Assembly (NCBI RefSeq): GCF_000374845.1
Contig: NZ_KB895425.1
Location: 1 to 64,000 of the forward strand
Direction of reading: 5' to 3'
Origin: Paenibacillus terrigena DSM 21567
Lineage (GTDB): Bacteria > Bacillota > Bacilli > Paenibacillales > Paenibacillaceae
Length of the DNA: 64,000 nucleotides
Shown here one piece after another: positions 48,569 to 56,944 of the stretch (positions within the stretch are counted from its first letter, which is position 1; each line of letters begins with the position of its first letter). The position numbers and the translations under genes are program-made. The notes beneath the pieces are model-generated. The model worked only from the letters and a program-made list of their open reading frames with translations, made no database searches and had not been told where the DNA came from.

Positions 48569-50167
48569 TTAAGACTTATTACCTTTCTTAAATTCCATTG
48601 GTGATTTGCCTGTAATTTTTTTAAATTGGCTGTAAAAATAGTTCGGTTCGGTATACCCGACTTTCTCAGCTATATCCTTCACGCTCTCGCCGGAAATCAA
48701 CAAGAGGTTTTTCGCATTTCTTATTCTGACATGATGCAAGTATTCATTGAATTGCTGCCCCAATTCGATCTTTAACCGCTTTCCGAGATAAGGAGCCGAA
48801 ATATGAAATTGTTGAGATAATTCCTGCAAGGTCAATCCTTCCATATAATGAGAATCAATGAATTTTACCACTTTTTCTACGATATTCGTATTTCGGTTCA
48901 TTTTCAGCCTCTGCAGCGTTTCAAGTAACGTTTGGGATAGTTGTATAAAATGCTCGTACAATTTTTCTTTGGTATCGGCTTGAAAGAGTGCATCGACAGA
49001 CTTTGGAAAGTGGCTTGCATGCTCGAGAATCTCGAACTCCATCTGCCTTAATTGGCTCATGCACAATAATGCGAAGTCGATAAATACCGTACGAATGATG
49101 CTGAGATCAGGCACTTGGATTTCTTGCAGTTTCTTGCCAGTCGACTCCAATTCCTTTAGTACAGCCACATAATCATGATTTTCTATTAATAAATTCAAAC
49201 GGATGAAGCCTAGCTCTTTGGAGATGGTTTCCTTTTTCTTTTCCCGATTCTGTTTGGAATAATCGATGACCGATGCGGAATCGACGAAATATCGATAGTC
49301 GTATAAGTCCATCGCGCATTGATAAGATAAATAGATATCTCTCCAAGATGTGCAGGGTTTGCCAATAAAGGCGACAACTTGAATCTTCAATACCTTTTGA
49401 ATGAGCGCGATAATCTCTTCAGTTCGATTACTGATCGCGTCTTGGCTATGGTGATTTATACCGGTGAATAACAAAATAATATGACTTTGTTGATTCCCGA
49501 ATACATATACTTTCTCATCAATAGCAATTGCCTCATGAGCAACGTTGCGTATGGCAAACTCACTTAATTGCCTTTCTTTCAGCAATGGGACTTTTCTCTG
49601 ACGGGTAATCGTGTCCATAACAACGACTTGAAAACCGCTATCTTCTAGATCGATGTTCAGCATTCCGCACTTCTCGTGAACGTCTCGAATCGAGTAATTG
49701 TTCATGACAATTTGATTCAGAATATTATTCTTCATGAGTAAAGTTCCCTCGAACAACTCGCGAGATTTACGATACTCTATGAGAAGGCTTTCATGAATTT
49801 GTTGAAGAGAGCGTATCAATTCCTCTTTGTTAATTGGCTTCAACAAATAATTGTCAATACCCCTGATCATAGCTTCACGGAGATAACTGAATTCGTCATA
49901 TCCGCTAATGATCAAGACTCTCGTCCGATAATCGGCGTCTCTGATCCTTTTTAACAACTCTAGTCCCGTGCATACGTCCATCTGAATATCGGTGATAACG
50001 ACGTCGATTTGCTTATTCGATTGCAGGAATTCCCATGCATCTTCACCATCTTCGAACAATCCAGCTACTTCAAAACCTAAGCTTTCCCAATCAACTATGG
50101 CGTGCAAGCCTTCTCGAATAAGCGGCTCGTCATCCACAATAATGACTTTTCTATTAATTGAACTCAT
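48569..50167 (-). CDS. YesN-type response regulator with AraC DNA-binding domain
   Basis: A 532-residue regulator. The receiver (about 1-125) has VDDEP, the phospho-acceptor Asp60 (VVITDIQMD) and the Lys of LLKPINKEEL. The middle 300 residues are the variable YesN linker. The last 100 form two AraC helix-turn-helix motifs (LTLQELSQQFHISAPYLGKR and ESVKDIAEKVGYTEPNYFYS). It is likely to activate the adjacent importer and hydrolases. It overlaps the kinase stop by four bases (ATGA). Confidence 0.93.
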   Translation of the reverse strand: MSSINRKVIIVDDEPLIREGLHAIVDWESLGFEVAGLFEDGEDAWEFLQSNKQIDVVITDIQMDVCTGLELLKRIRDADYRTRVLIISGYDEFSYLREAMIRGIDNYLLKPINKEELIRSLQQIHESLLIEYRKSRELFEGTLLMKNNILNQIVMNNYSIRDVHEKCGMLNIDLEDSGFQVVVMDTITRQRKVPLLKERQLSEFAIRNVAHEAIAIDEKVYVFGNQQSHIILLFTGINHHSQDAISNRTEEIIALIQKVLKIQVVAFIGKPCTSWRDIYLSYQCAMDLYDYRYFVDSASVIDYSKQNREKKKETISKELGFIRLNLLIENHDYVAVLKELESTGKKLQEIQVPDLSIIRTVFIDFALLCMSQLRQMEFEILEHASHFPKSVDALFQADTKEKLYEHFIQLSQTLLETLQRLKMNRNTNIVEKVVKFIDSHYMEGLTLQELSQQFHISAPYLGKRLKIELGQQFNEYLHHVRIRNAKNLLLISGESVKDIAEKVGYTEPNYFYSQFKKITGKSPMEFKKGNKS

Positions 50168-51927
50168 GAGTTCACCTCAAGTTTCGGTATATAAAGTGTA
50201 ACTACAGTGCCTTCTCCTATCCTACTCTCAATATCCAACCCGTAGTTTATGCCGAATATTAATCGCAGCCTCGAATGCACATTCATGATTCCGACGGATG
50301 ACGATTCTTTTGATTCGAAAGGTGTCATTTGAAGATTGGCTCGTAGACGATTTAAGGTTTCCGGCATGATTCCCTTTCCGTTATCTGTTATCTTTACTTG
50401 GATCTTATCCTGAACTTCATTTACGCTGATTTGAATTTCGATATTTTTCCCTTTATTCATGGCATGCTTGAAAATATTCTCTACGATCGGTTGAACCGAA
50501 AATTTGGCAATTCGTTCGTTCTGGTAATGATTTGGAAAGTTGATAATAAATCGTGATTTGGGATATCTGAATTGTTGGAGTTTTAAGTAATATTCAACGT
50601 AATAAAGCTCCTCGTATAAGGTCACGACCGTTTCTTTATTTCTGATGTTCCATCTGAAAATTTCGCTTAACTGATAAATGGTCTCCGATAGATTCATATT
50701 TTTTTCTTTGATGGCCTGCATACGAACAATTTCTAGCATGTTTGACAAGAAGTGAGGATTAACCTGAGAATGCAGCAACTGTAACTCCGCTTCTTTCGAC
50801 TTAATCTCAAGAACGTACTCCTGTTGAATAAATTCCGATAGCTTGGAAATCAACTGATTGTACGTGTCCTCCAAAATCGTAAATTCGTCGTTTTTATGTA
50901 TTGGGATCAGATAGACAAATTCGCCTGGATTGTATTTCCGCATATTGCGGGTTAAGGTTTGGACTCGCCTGGATAATCCTCTGGAGATATAGAAGGCAAC
51001 GAAGACGTTCAAGAGAATAATGGCGGTCAACGTGATCCATTGGTTTTTCTTCATGGCGAGTATATTCTCAATTAGTTTTTTCTTAGATATAAACATTGTA
51101 AATATCATGTCATCCACAGAGTTCTGGACTTGTGTAACGAAATAATGCTCAGAATCGAGCTCACTATCATCGATATTTGATTGATTGACATCCGCTGGCA
51201 TCGTATTTCCTGAGATTCTTATTGTGCCATTAGCATTCTTTAATTCGATTAAAGAATCCGTTCTGAGATGTGATCCTGCTTTTTGAAGGAAATCGGTATC
51301 CACACTGATTAGCAAGTATCCGACTGGTTGGCTTTCTGCAAGCGCATTTGGATCTTTCACTTTTAGAACAAAAACCAAGTCATAGTTATTCGAATTAACG
51401 TTCGTATCTGTTTTTCCGATCGGATATACTTTCACGTACTCGTTGGTATCAAGAGAAATCATGGAATCAAATTTGGGTAGAAGACTTGGATCGAAATATC
51501 TAACAAAAGCAAACTTCTCCTCATCATTATTTCTAATAAACAATATCGAGCTGAAACTCTCATCCGTGTAAGCCATCGATTGCAGGAATTGCTCGATTTC
51601 AGCTTTATGCCTTAAGTCGTCCACCTGAGTTGTTCCTTGATATTTCTTTATCTTCTCAAGGATGGATTCGCTCTGATTGGATTCGAAGAACAAGGAGAAT
51701 ACATTCGAACGTATTTGCTTTAATTTGTGGTTGTACGCATCTTGAACATCAAGAATCTCAGCTTGGGCATATCCATATTCGCGTTCTTTTATAAATTGAT
51801 CGATACGAATAATGTTAAGCTGACCTCCAATCAGAATGAGGACGGATTGTATAACGATTACGGCAATAAAAACTTTAGCAAACAAGGAATAATTCAACTT
51901 CTTTAAAAAATTATGCAGATACTTCAC
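50164..51927 (-). CDS. YesM-type sensor histidine kinase
   Basis: A 587-residue kinase. Two transmembrane helices (about 17-40 and 295-315) flank a double-cache-like extracellular sensor of 250 residues. Then come a HAMP linker, a His_kinase domain (LQLLHSQVNPHFLSNMLEIV with the His in NPHF) and a Bergerat ATPase (ITDNGKGIMPE). It senses a sugar or a binding protein outside the cell and phosphorylates the YesN-type partner. The GTG start at 51927 sits very close to the GGGGGGA tract, so the exact start is a little uncertain. Confidence 0.92.
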   Translation of the reverse strand: MKYLHNFLKKLNYSLFAKVFIAVIVIQSVLILIGGQLNIIRIDQFIKEREYGYAQAEILDVQDAYNHKLKQIRSNVFSLFFESNQSESILEKIKKYQGTTQVDDLRHKAEIEQFLQSMAYTDESFSSILFIRNNDEEKFAFVRYFDPSLLPKFDSMISLDTNEYVKVYPIGKTDTNVNSNNYDLVFVLKVKDPNALAESQPVGYLLISVDTDFLQKAGSHLRTDSLIELKNANGTIRISGNTMPADVNQSNIDDSELDSEHYFVTQVQNSVDDMIFTMFISKKKLIENILAMKKNQWITLTAIILLNVFVAFYISRGLSRRVQTLTRNMRKYNPGEFVYLIPIHKNDEFTILEDTYNQLISKLSEFIQQEYVLEIKSKEAELQLLHSQVNPHFLSNMLEIVRMQAIKEKNMNLSETIYQLSEIFRWNIRNKETVVTLYEELYYVEYYLKLQQFRYPKSRFIINFPNHYQNERIAKFSVQPIVENIFKHAMNKGKNIEIQISVNEVQDKIQVKITDNGKGIMPETLNRLRANLQMTPFESKESSSVGIMNVHSRLRLIFGINYGLDIESRIGEGTVVTLYIPKLEVNS

Positions 51928-52040
51928 TCCCCCCTTGTTATGGGAAAGACGCCTCTACGGTAACCACCAAGTTAGCAGAGACATCCGCAATTGCCAATCA
52001 TTATGCGACTAATTATAGGAAGTGGTTGATGAACGGTCAA

Positions 52041-52060
52041 GCTTAATTTTTCCACTATTA
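52041..52060 (+). promoter_or_regulatory. Third operator-like motif, upstream of the YesM gene
   Basis: GCTTAATTTTTCCACTATTA resembles the core of the 42.4- and 48.4-kb motifs in the opposite orientation, about 115 bases before the kinase start. It would fit autoregulation. It is weaker than the other two. Confidence 0.4.
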
Positions 52061-52203
52061 CCCATCCCTTAAGCCCCACTTTGAATAATATTGATGCTGC
52101 AAATCATTAACCTTATTAACCTTCAAACGCCACGTCAACTACTCTTGATTCAGTAAATCATTTTTATCATGATCCAACTTTTATCGATTGTATTGCTTAT
52201 AAT

Positions 52204-52228
52204 AAAAAAAAGCGCACTGCGCGTGCGC
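52204..52228 (-). terminator. Terminator of the serine hydrolase/kinase operon
   Basis: On the minus strand GCGCAC and GTGCGC pair around GCGCA and are followed by TTTTTTTTATT. It lies 57 bases after the serine hydrolase stop at 52285. Confidence 0.85.
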
Positions 52229-52284
52229 GAAATATATGCATTTAGAACGATATTTGTCACCTTCTCATTTTCTTCCTTCGAGAA

Positions 52285-53286
52285 TTATTGTGACAATACA
52301 CATTTACATACCATGTTTCCAAAAGTTTGGATGTCTTGAATATAGTCATAATCAGGAGGATTTTGCTCGGTTTGGTTCAACATTCGGACTGCTACAACAT
52401 GATACTCAGGGATAACCAAGACGGTATTTCCATATAACCCAAGTGACTGATAGGCTTGTATAGGGAGCTTGTCACCTAATTCCGATAAAGGTCGAGGCAT
52501 GTCCTGAATCCACCAAAAAAATCCATGACGCGGCAATGTCTCGTTAAGGCTTAAAGGCGTAGTAATAGAACTAACTTGATCAAAGATGGCGCTAGGAACC
52601 CGTTGCATGCCATTCACTTTTCCTTTTGTTAAATGAATATATCCCCAATAGGCTAATTCTCGCGTACTAACAAATAGATTTACATCATGGCCTTGATCAT
52701 CCTTGTAGTTTTCATTCAGCCATACTAAATTTTCCGATTTTTCTTTTACCCAACCTGATTCAGTGAACCCGTAGGGTAAGAATAGTCTTTCTTCTATGAC
52801 CTCTGCGAGTGTTTGGCCAAATACCTGTTGAATAATTTTTATTAGCAGATTGACACCTGTGTTGTTATACTTCCAATCCGTCCCTGATGGGAATATCCTT
52901 CGATGATGATCACCGCCTTGGAGGCCGTGCGTATGCGTTAGCAAATGACGTATTTTCGTATCTCTACAGATAAGCTCGTCCAAATCATTTAGATAATTAG
53001 TAACATCATCATCTAAACTATTAATTCTGCCCTCATAAAGAGCGAGGCTTACAGCGAACCCTAAGTACGTTTTTCGGATTGAAGCAACATTGAACCTAGA
53101 TTGTGGATCTACCATTCGACTGCCTACTGATTTATCGTGATATCCCGAATACCATTCATTAACAACACAATCATTTTGAATAATATAAGTGGATGCTGCT
53201 GATGCAGAAATCTTATGACTTATCTGTAAGACGTACTCGTTTAGTTCACGAAACGCACGATTTGAAGTATCAACTAACATTTGCAT
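52285..53286 (-). CDS. Serine hydrolase of the beta-lactamase/class C (PBP4*) family
   Basis: A 333-residue protein without signal peptide. The catalytic tetrad motifs are FNVASIRKTYLG (SxxK) and YNNTGVNLL (YxN). The family covers class C beta-lactamases, DD-peptidases and esterases; the third (KTG-like) motif is not obvious. The ATG has AGGTGAA eight bases upstream. It follows the kinase gene at 53314 with 27 bases between, an arrangement that suggests a role in amino-sugar or wall-fragment recycling. Confidence 0.86.
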   Translation of the reverse strand: MQMLVDTSNRAFRELNEYVLQISHKISASAASTYIIQNDCVVNEWYSGYHDKSVGSRMVDPQSRFNVASIRKTYLGFAVSLALYEGRINSLDDDVTNYLNDLDELICRDTKIRHLLTHTHGLQGGDHHRRIFPSGTDWKYNNTGVNLLIKIIQQVFGQTLAEVIEERLFLPYGFTESGWVKEKSENLVWLNENYKDDQGHDVNLFVSTRELAYWGYIHLTKGKVNGMQRVPSAIFDQVSSITTPLSLNETLPRHGFFWWIQDMPRPLSELGDKLPIQAYQSLGLYGNTVLVIPEYHVVAVRMLNQTEQNPPDYDYIQDIQTFGNMVCKCVLSQ

Positions 53287-53313
53287 CGATATTCACCTAT
53301 CCATCCATTTCTA

Positions 53314-54258
53314 TTAAGTATATACGTTTGTGGGGATGCCTAGCTCCTTATAAGCCAGTAGAATGGCACCGACGACGGGCGAAAATTGCGCTTCGACCAC
53401 GTGATAATTCTTTATTGGATTTGCCGTGAGCAATTCTGTCAGCTTCCCGCACATATAGGGGCTGCAGATGACACTGCCAATTAATGCGACCTCAACGTTA
53501 CGTTGATCAAAGTTGGAGCCGACAAGCTCTATACCCAATTGAAGCTGCTCAACAGCGCGGTTGCAGACACGTCTTGCAACGCTGCTCCCCTGTGCAGCGG
53601 CGCTTGTGACTTGCGGAGCGAACTGTCCGAACAGTTGATCCCGCTTCATCGTATCGGGTTGAAATCCCTGCCGAGCAAGTTCCTGCAACTGCTCTAAGCT
53701 ATTCACTTGCCAATGTTGCAGCATTTCTGTAATCAGCCTCTCATTCGAATCATCTCGATGGCCTGCAAGCACTTCATAGACAGCGTCATAGGCGAGATGA
53801 CGCGCTGCACTATATGCGTATTGATGATAATCTAAGTTCCTGATCCGTCTGTCGTGTTCATCAATCCCCATGATCATCGTGCCTGTTCCGGCGATTGCAA
53901 TAATTCCTGGCCTATTCTGTAACGCGCCCGCGTGAGCAATATCTGAGTCATTCAAGTGCAGCTTAGGACAATGGAGTCCCGGCAAGTCAGTGAAAGCAGT
54001 AATCCATGCATCATCAGCTTCTGATTCGTAGCCTGCAATGCCAGCAACAAGCATAGCCGCATCCGTCGCAACTCGTCCTGCCTTCGCAAGTGCGTCCTCA
54101 ATCGTTACTTTCACATGATCTGACGCGTTTTCGTCTTTATACTTGGATGCACACCCACCCTCAGCATAAGCAAGCTTGTTCCCCTTTAGATCACATATCA
54201 TGACCCTCGTACTCGTACCGCCTCCATCAATGCCAATAACAACATCGCGTTCCATCAT
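53314..54258 (-). CDS. BadF/BcrA-type ATPase, N-acetylglucosamine kinase-like
   Basis: A 314-residue ASKHA-fold kinase. Phosphate-1 motif VVIGIDGGGTSTRVMICD (8 to 25), phosphate-2 GIIAIAGTGTMIMGID and the adenosine motif VALIGSVICSP. This is the family of eukaryotic-type GlcNAc kinases and bacterial NagK-like proteins, which phosphorylate GlcNAc or related amino sugars. GGAGG lies upstream of the ATG. Together with the serine hydrolase it forms a two-gene operon closed by the terminator at 52204. Confidence 0.88.
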   Translation of the reverse strand: MMERDVVIGIDGGGTSTRVMICDLKGNKLAYAEGGCASKYKDENASDHVKVTIEDALAKAGRVATDAAMLVAGIAGYESEADDAWITAFTDLPGLHCPKLHLNDSDIAHAGALQNRPGIIAIAGTGTMIMGIDEHDRRIRNLDYHQYAYSAARHLAYDAVYEVLAGHRDDSNERLITEMLQHWQVNSLEQLQELARQGFQPDTMKRDQLFGQFAPQVTSAAAQGSSVARRVCNRAVEQLQLGIELVGSNFDQRNVEVALIGSVICSPYMCGKLTELLTANPIKNYHVVEAQFSPVVGAILLAYKELGIPTNVYT

Positions 54259-54349
54259 ATATGTAACAACCTCCTACCCATCTGGTGACAAAATAATCCA
54301 ATATGTTCTATTTCTTTATCTCTTACAATAAACCTTCTTTTGCCCTTAT

Positions 54350-54400
54350 ATTGAAAAAAGGCTGCCCTATGGCAGCCATTGAATTATCGTGTCCCGTTAG
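54350..54400. repeat. Cassette-type repeat interrupted by the IS110-family element
   Basis: Hairpin GGCTGCC (54360-54366) with GGCAGCC (54371-54377) across CTAT. The proximal core begins at 54379 (TTGAATTATCG, TGTCC, CGTTAG) and breaks off at 54400, exactly where IS110-type sequence starts. The missing right arm shows that the element inserted inside the core. Confidence 0.8.
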
Positions 54401-54512
54401 AATTCCTGTAATACGAATAATTTGGAGTTTGAACAAAAACGAGCGCCTCTGTAAGATGGGGTTACGCACGAGGTCAAAAGCCTCAAAAAGCCCATCAGGA
54501 GGTCGCTCTACT

Positions 54513-55778
54513 ATGAAGTTTAAAGCACAAGACAAGCAAAATCAACTCATTGAAAACATTACCGTTCATCATCTGGTCATCGGTGTAGATATCGCTCAAG
54601 AAATACACGTGGCCCGCGCTGTCAGCTTTCGAGGGATCGCTCTTGGATCTCCCCTCAAGTTCGGTAACCATCATGAAGGATTTAAGCTGTTCAAGCGCTG
54701 GATTGAGGACCTGCTCGAAACCTACAGTCTAAGCAGGATCATCGTTGGTATGGAACCCACTGGCCATTACTGGTTCAGCCTAGCACGCTGGCTTGTCGAT
54801 CAAAGCATTGAAGTCGTTCTAGTTAATCCTCATCTTGTAAAAAAGAACAAGGAGAACCGGGATAATACACCGTCTAAAAGTGACCATAAAGATGCACTTG
54901 TCATTGCAGACATGGTCAAAAACGGATACTACTCCCCTGTTCGTTTTCATTCGGAAGCTTACGAGGAACTGCGCATTCTCATGGCTAACCGAGAGACGGT
55001 TACCAAGCGCCTCAACAGTGCGGTTAATCAGATTCATCGCTGGGTAGACATTGTCTTTCCCGAGCTCCGTCAAGTCTTTAAAATTCTTACCTGCACCAGT
55101 GCCATCGCAACTCTCAGACTCTTTCCTTTACCTAAAGAAATTAGTCAATTAAACACGGAACAGATCATTAACGGCTGGAAGCAATATGTGAAGCGTCACG
55201 CTGGAGTTAAACGCGCCGGACTTCTCATTTCACTTGCAAAATCCAGTGTGGGCGCTACGCAGGCGCTTCACTCTTACAAACTTCATCTTGGGCAATTGCT
55301 CGAAGAATATGACCTCGCCCAGCGCCAACTTGAACAGATTGAGCACGAGCTCCATCTCATTCTTGAACGTATTCCTTATGCACAGAAGCTGCTTGAAATA
55401 CGAGGCGTCAATGCAACGAGTCTAGCTGGCGTACTCGGTGAGGCCGGTGATCTAAGTGGCTATTCGCATGGAAATGCTCTGCTGCGGCATGCCGGGTTGA
55501 ATCTAGCTGAGGCCAGTTCAGGGAAATGGCGAGGAAAAATGGTTCTCAGCAAACGCGGTCGTCCACGTCTGCGTCATTTTCTCTATCTCATGACGATGTG
55601 TATGGTGATGACTAACCCAGAAGTTCGAGCCTTACACCACTACAATGTTGAGGGGAAAAAGTTAAAAAAGATGAAATCTATTATGAAATTATGTGGTAAA
55701 GTCGCGCGGATGCTTGTCGGTCTGGCTAAAAGCAGCGAAGCATACGACTCGTTTAGAGTTTTCCCACAGGCCGCATAG
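54513..55778 (+). CDS. IS110-family DEDD transposase/recombinase
   Basis: A 421-residue recombinase. The N-terminal RuvC-like DEDD domain has HHLVIGVDIAQEIHVAR (first Asp), GMEPTGHYW (Glu) and SKSDHKDALVIAD (Asp pair). A coiled linker follows, then the Tnp_20 domain with HAGLNLAEASSGKWRGKMVL carrying the catalytic Ser. All motifs are intact. The true start is the ATG at 54513 with AGGAGGT nine bases upstream; the frame remains open 210 bases further 5', but without a ribosome site. IS110 enzymes work with a structured bridge RNA from the element ends. Confidence 0.94.
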   Translation: MKFKAQDKQNQLIENITVHHLVIGVDIAQEIHVARAVSFRGIALGSPLKFGNHHEGFKLFKRWIEDLLETYSLSRIIVGMEPTGHYWFSLARWLVDQSIEVVLVNPHLVKKNKENRDNTPSKSDHKDALVIADMVKNGYYSPVRFHSEAYEELRILMANRETVTKRLNSAVNQIHRWVDIVFPELRQVFKILTCTSAIATLRLFPLPKEISQLNTEQIINGWKQYVKRHAGVKRAGLLISLAKSSVGATQALHSYKLHLGQLLEEYDLAQRQLEQIEHELHLILERIPYAQKLLEIRGVNATSLAGVLGEAGDLSGYSHGNALLRHAGLNLAEASSGKWRGKMVLSKRGRPRLRHFLYLMTMCMVMTNPEVRALHHYNVEGKKLKKMKSIMKLCGKVARMLVGLAKSSEAYDSFRVFPQAA

Positions 55779-56060
55779 AACCTGTCGATCCTCACCAACT
55801 CATGCATTCGCAGGATGAAAAGAAGCACGGAGTATCGGGAGACGTTACGCAAAAGGGCTCGGACCCGTTCCGTTAGAAAGACCGACCTTCCACCCCTTAG
55901 TTAGATGTGACAAAGGAATGAAAGGGCATAGACCCGTTGAGATATGGGAGCGAGAATCGCTAAGGCGAAGTGGAGACGTGCATATATGGAACAATATGGG
56001 TGGAGTGTACTTCACCTTTATTTGTGCATGCCCCTTTTCATTTCAATTCAGCCACAAGCT
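55779..56060 (+). ncRNA. Candidate bridge-RNA region of the IS110-family element
   Basis: This non-coding end can fold extensively. GAATGAAAGGGCAT (55917-55930, within a few bases) pairs with ATGCCCCTTTTCATTTC (56028-56044), and GGTGGAGT/ACTTCACC (55999-56016) forms a compact hairpin inside. In IS1111-type members of the family the guide RNA comes from this end. RNA production is not shown by sequence. Confidence 0.45.
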
Positions 56061-56178
56061 CCTCCATGTCTTCTTCTCTCATCTTAATCTAGGGTGAAAT
56101 CCTGCGAATTCATGAGTCTGAGTGAGGAAATTAAATCATATCGAGGGAGCGTAACAATACATCATATTAGTGTTAGAT

Positions 56179-56612
56179 TCATTTCCAATTATTTTTCACA
56201 ATGACAATGACAAGTATGAGCAAGAATGACCCGGCAATATACCATAAAACTCTTCTCCAATCAAATGAAGCACCTGCATATTCACCCTCATAGTTCGCTT
56301 TAATGAATGATCCATCATTTATCTTTATTGCAATCGCCTCATTGATGTCAACGCCTTTTATATTGTAATATTCAGTGCCCTTCGGATAGTGATTCGAAAA
56401 ATTACCTAAATATGTACCTTCCTTGTCTGAAAATGATGTAACTTTGCCGATGTTTGAACCGATTTGTTCCGTTTCCACTCGATTGTCCGAAATGATATAG
56501 GATTTACCGTCGTTTACAACAAAATTGTATGCCCAATCCGCATGAATTGACCCTATTGCAAAAAAGTGCTTGCCAGCCAGAGCATAATCAGCAAAAACAG
56601 AGATTTTCTCAA
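56179..56612 (-). pseudogene. Exported single-pass protein, frameshifted in a 6-base A/T run
   Basis: The frame from a TTG at 56612 (GGGGGGAG upstream) encodes a signal peptide (RKSLFLLIMLWLAST). It breaks at a run of six A (56560-56565, plus strand). The rest, starting AIGSIHADWAYNFVVNDGKS, continues one frame over to the stop at 56179 and ends in a transmembrane helix (VLWYIAGSFLLILVIVIVK). Restoring one base gives a normal 144-residue exported, membrane-anchored protein. I do not recognise the family. Confidence 0.75.
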
Positions 56613-56665
56613 ACTATCTCCCCCCTTGTTTCTTCCCATAATCAGACGATAATAAAGATATATTG

Positions 56666-56692
56666 TTGCACTATCCTGCCAGTTAGCTTAAT
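56666..56692. repeat. Single core site of the cassette-type repeat
   Basis: TTGCACTATCC, TGCC, AGTTAGCTTAAT with the distal-type spacer, no hairpin. It lies upstream of the broken exported-protein gene. Bases 56693-56944 contain no gene and should hold the promoter of the SWIM/SNF2 operon. Confidence 0.75.
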
Positions 56693-56944
56693 AAGCAAAA
56701 TACCAGAGAAGTCTAAATCGTACGTGTAATTCGGGATTCCACCTGACTTAACGGCTGTGAATATATGTTCTTGTCGTCTATTGTAAATAGAAAAAATAAG
56801 AGTTAAAATAGTGCTCCGCACTTTCCACGAACTTGCGCAGCTAAGGTGCCTAATTTCAAGCGGAAAAACCCTTCCGGCCTCCTCTTGCCGCAATAACTGG
56901 TATAATAACTATACGTCATATCTATATCGGGAGAATTATTGACC

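Larger units (their letters stand above)
54401..56060 (+). mobile_element. IS110-family insertion sequence (bounds approximate)
   Basis: The transposase gene sits between about 112 bp of left-end non-coding sequence and about 280 bp of right-end non-coding sequence. The left boundary is inferred from the broken repeat core at 54400. The right boundary is not visible; GAATTC appears at the left junction (54400-54405) and again near 56106, which could mark either side of the insertion. Confidence 0.7.

Noticed and set aside
54303-54512. 70-residue N-terminal extension of the IS110-family transposase
   Set aside because: The extension runs through the repeat hairpin and core, while the ATG at 54513 has a perfect AGGAGGT site and begins the family domain.
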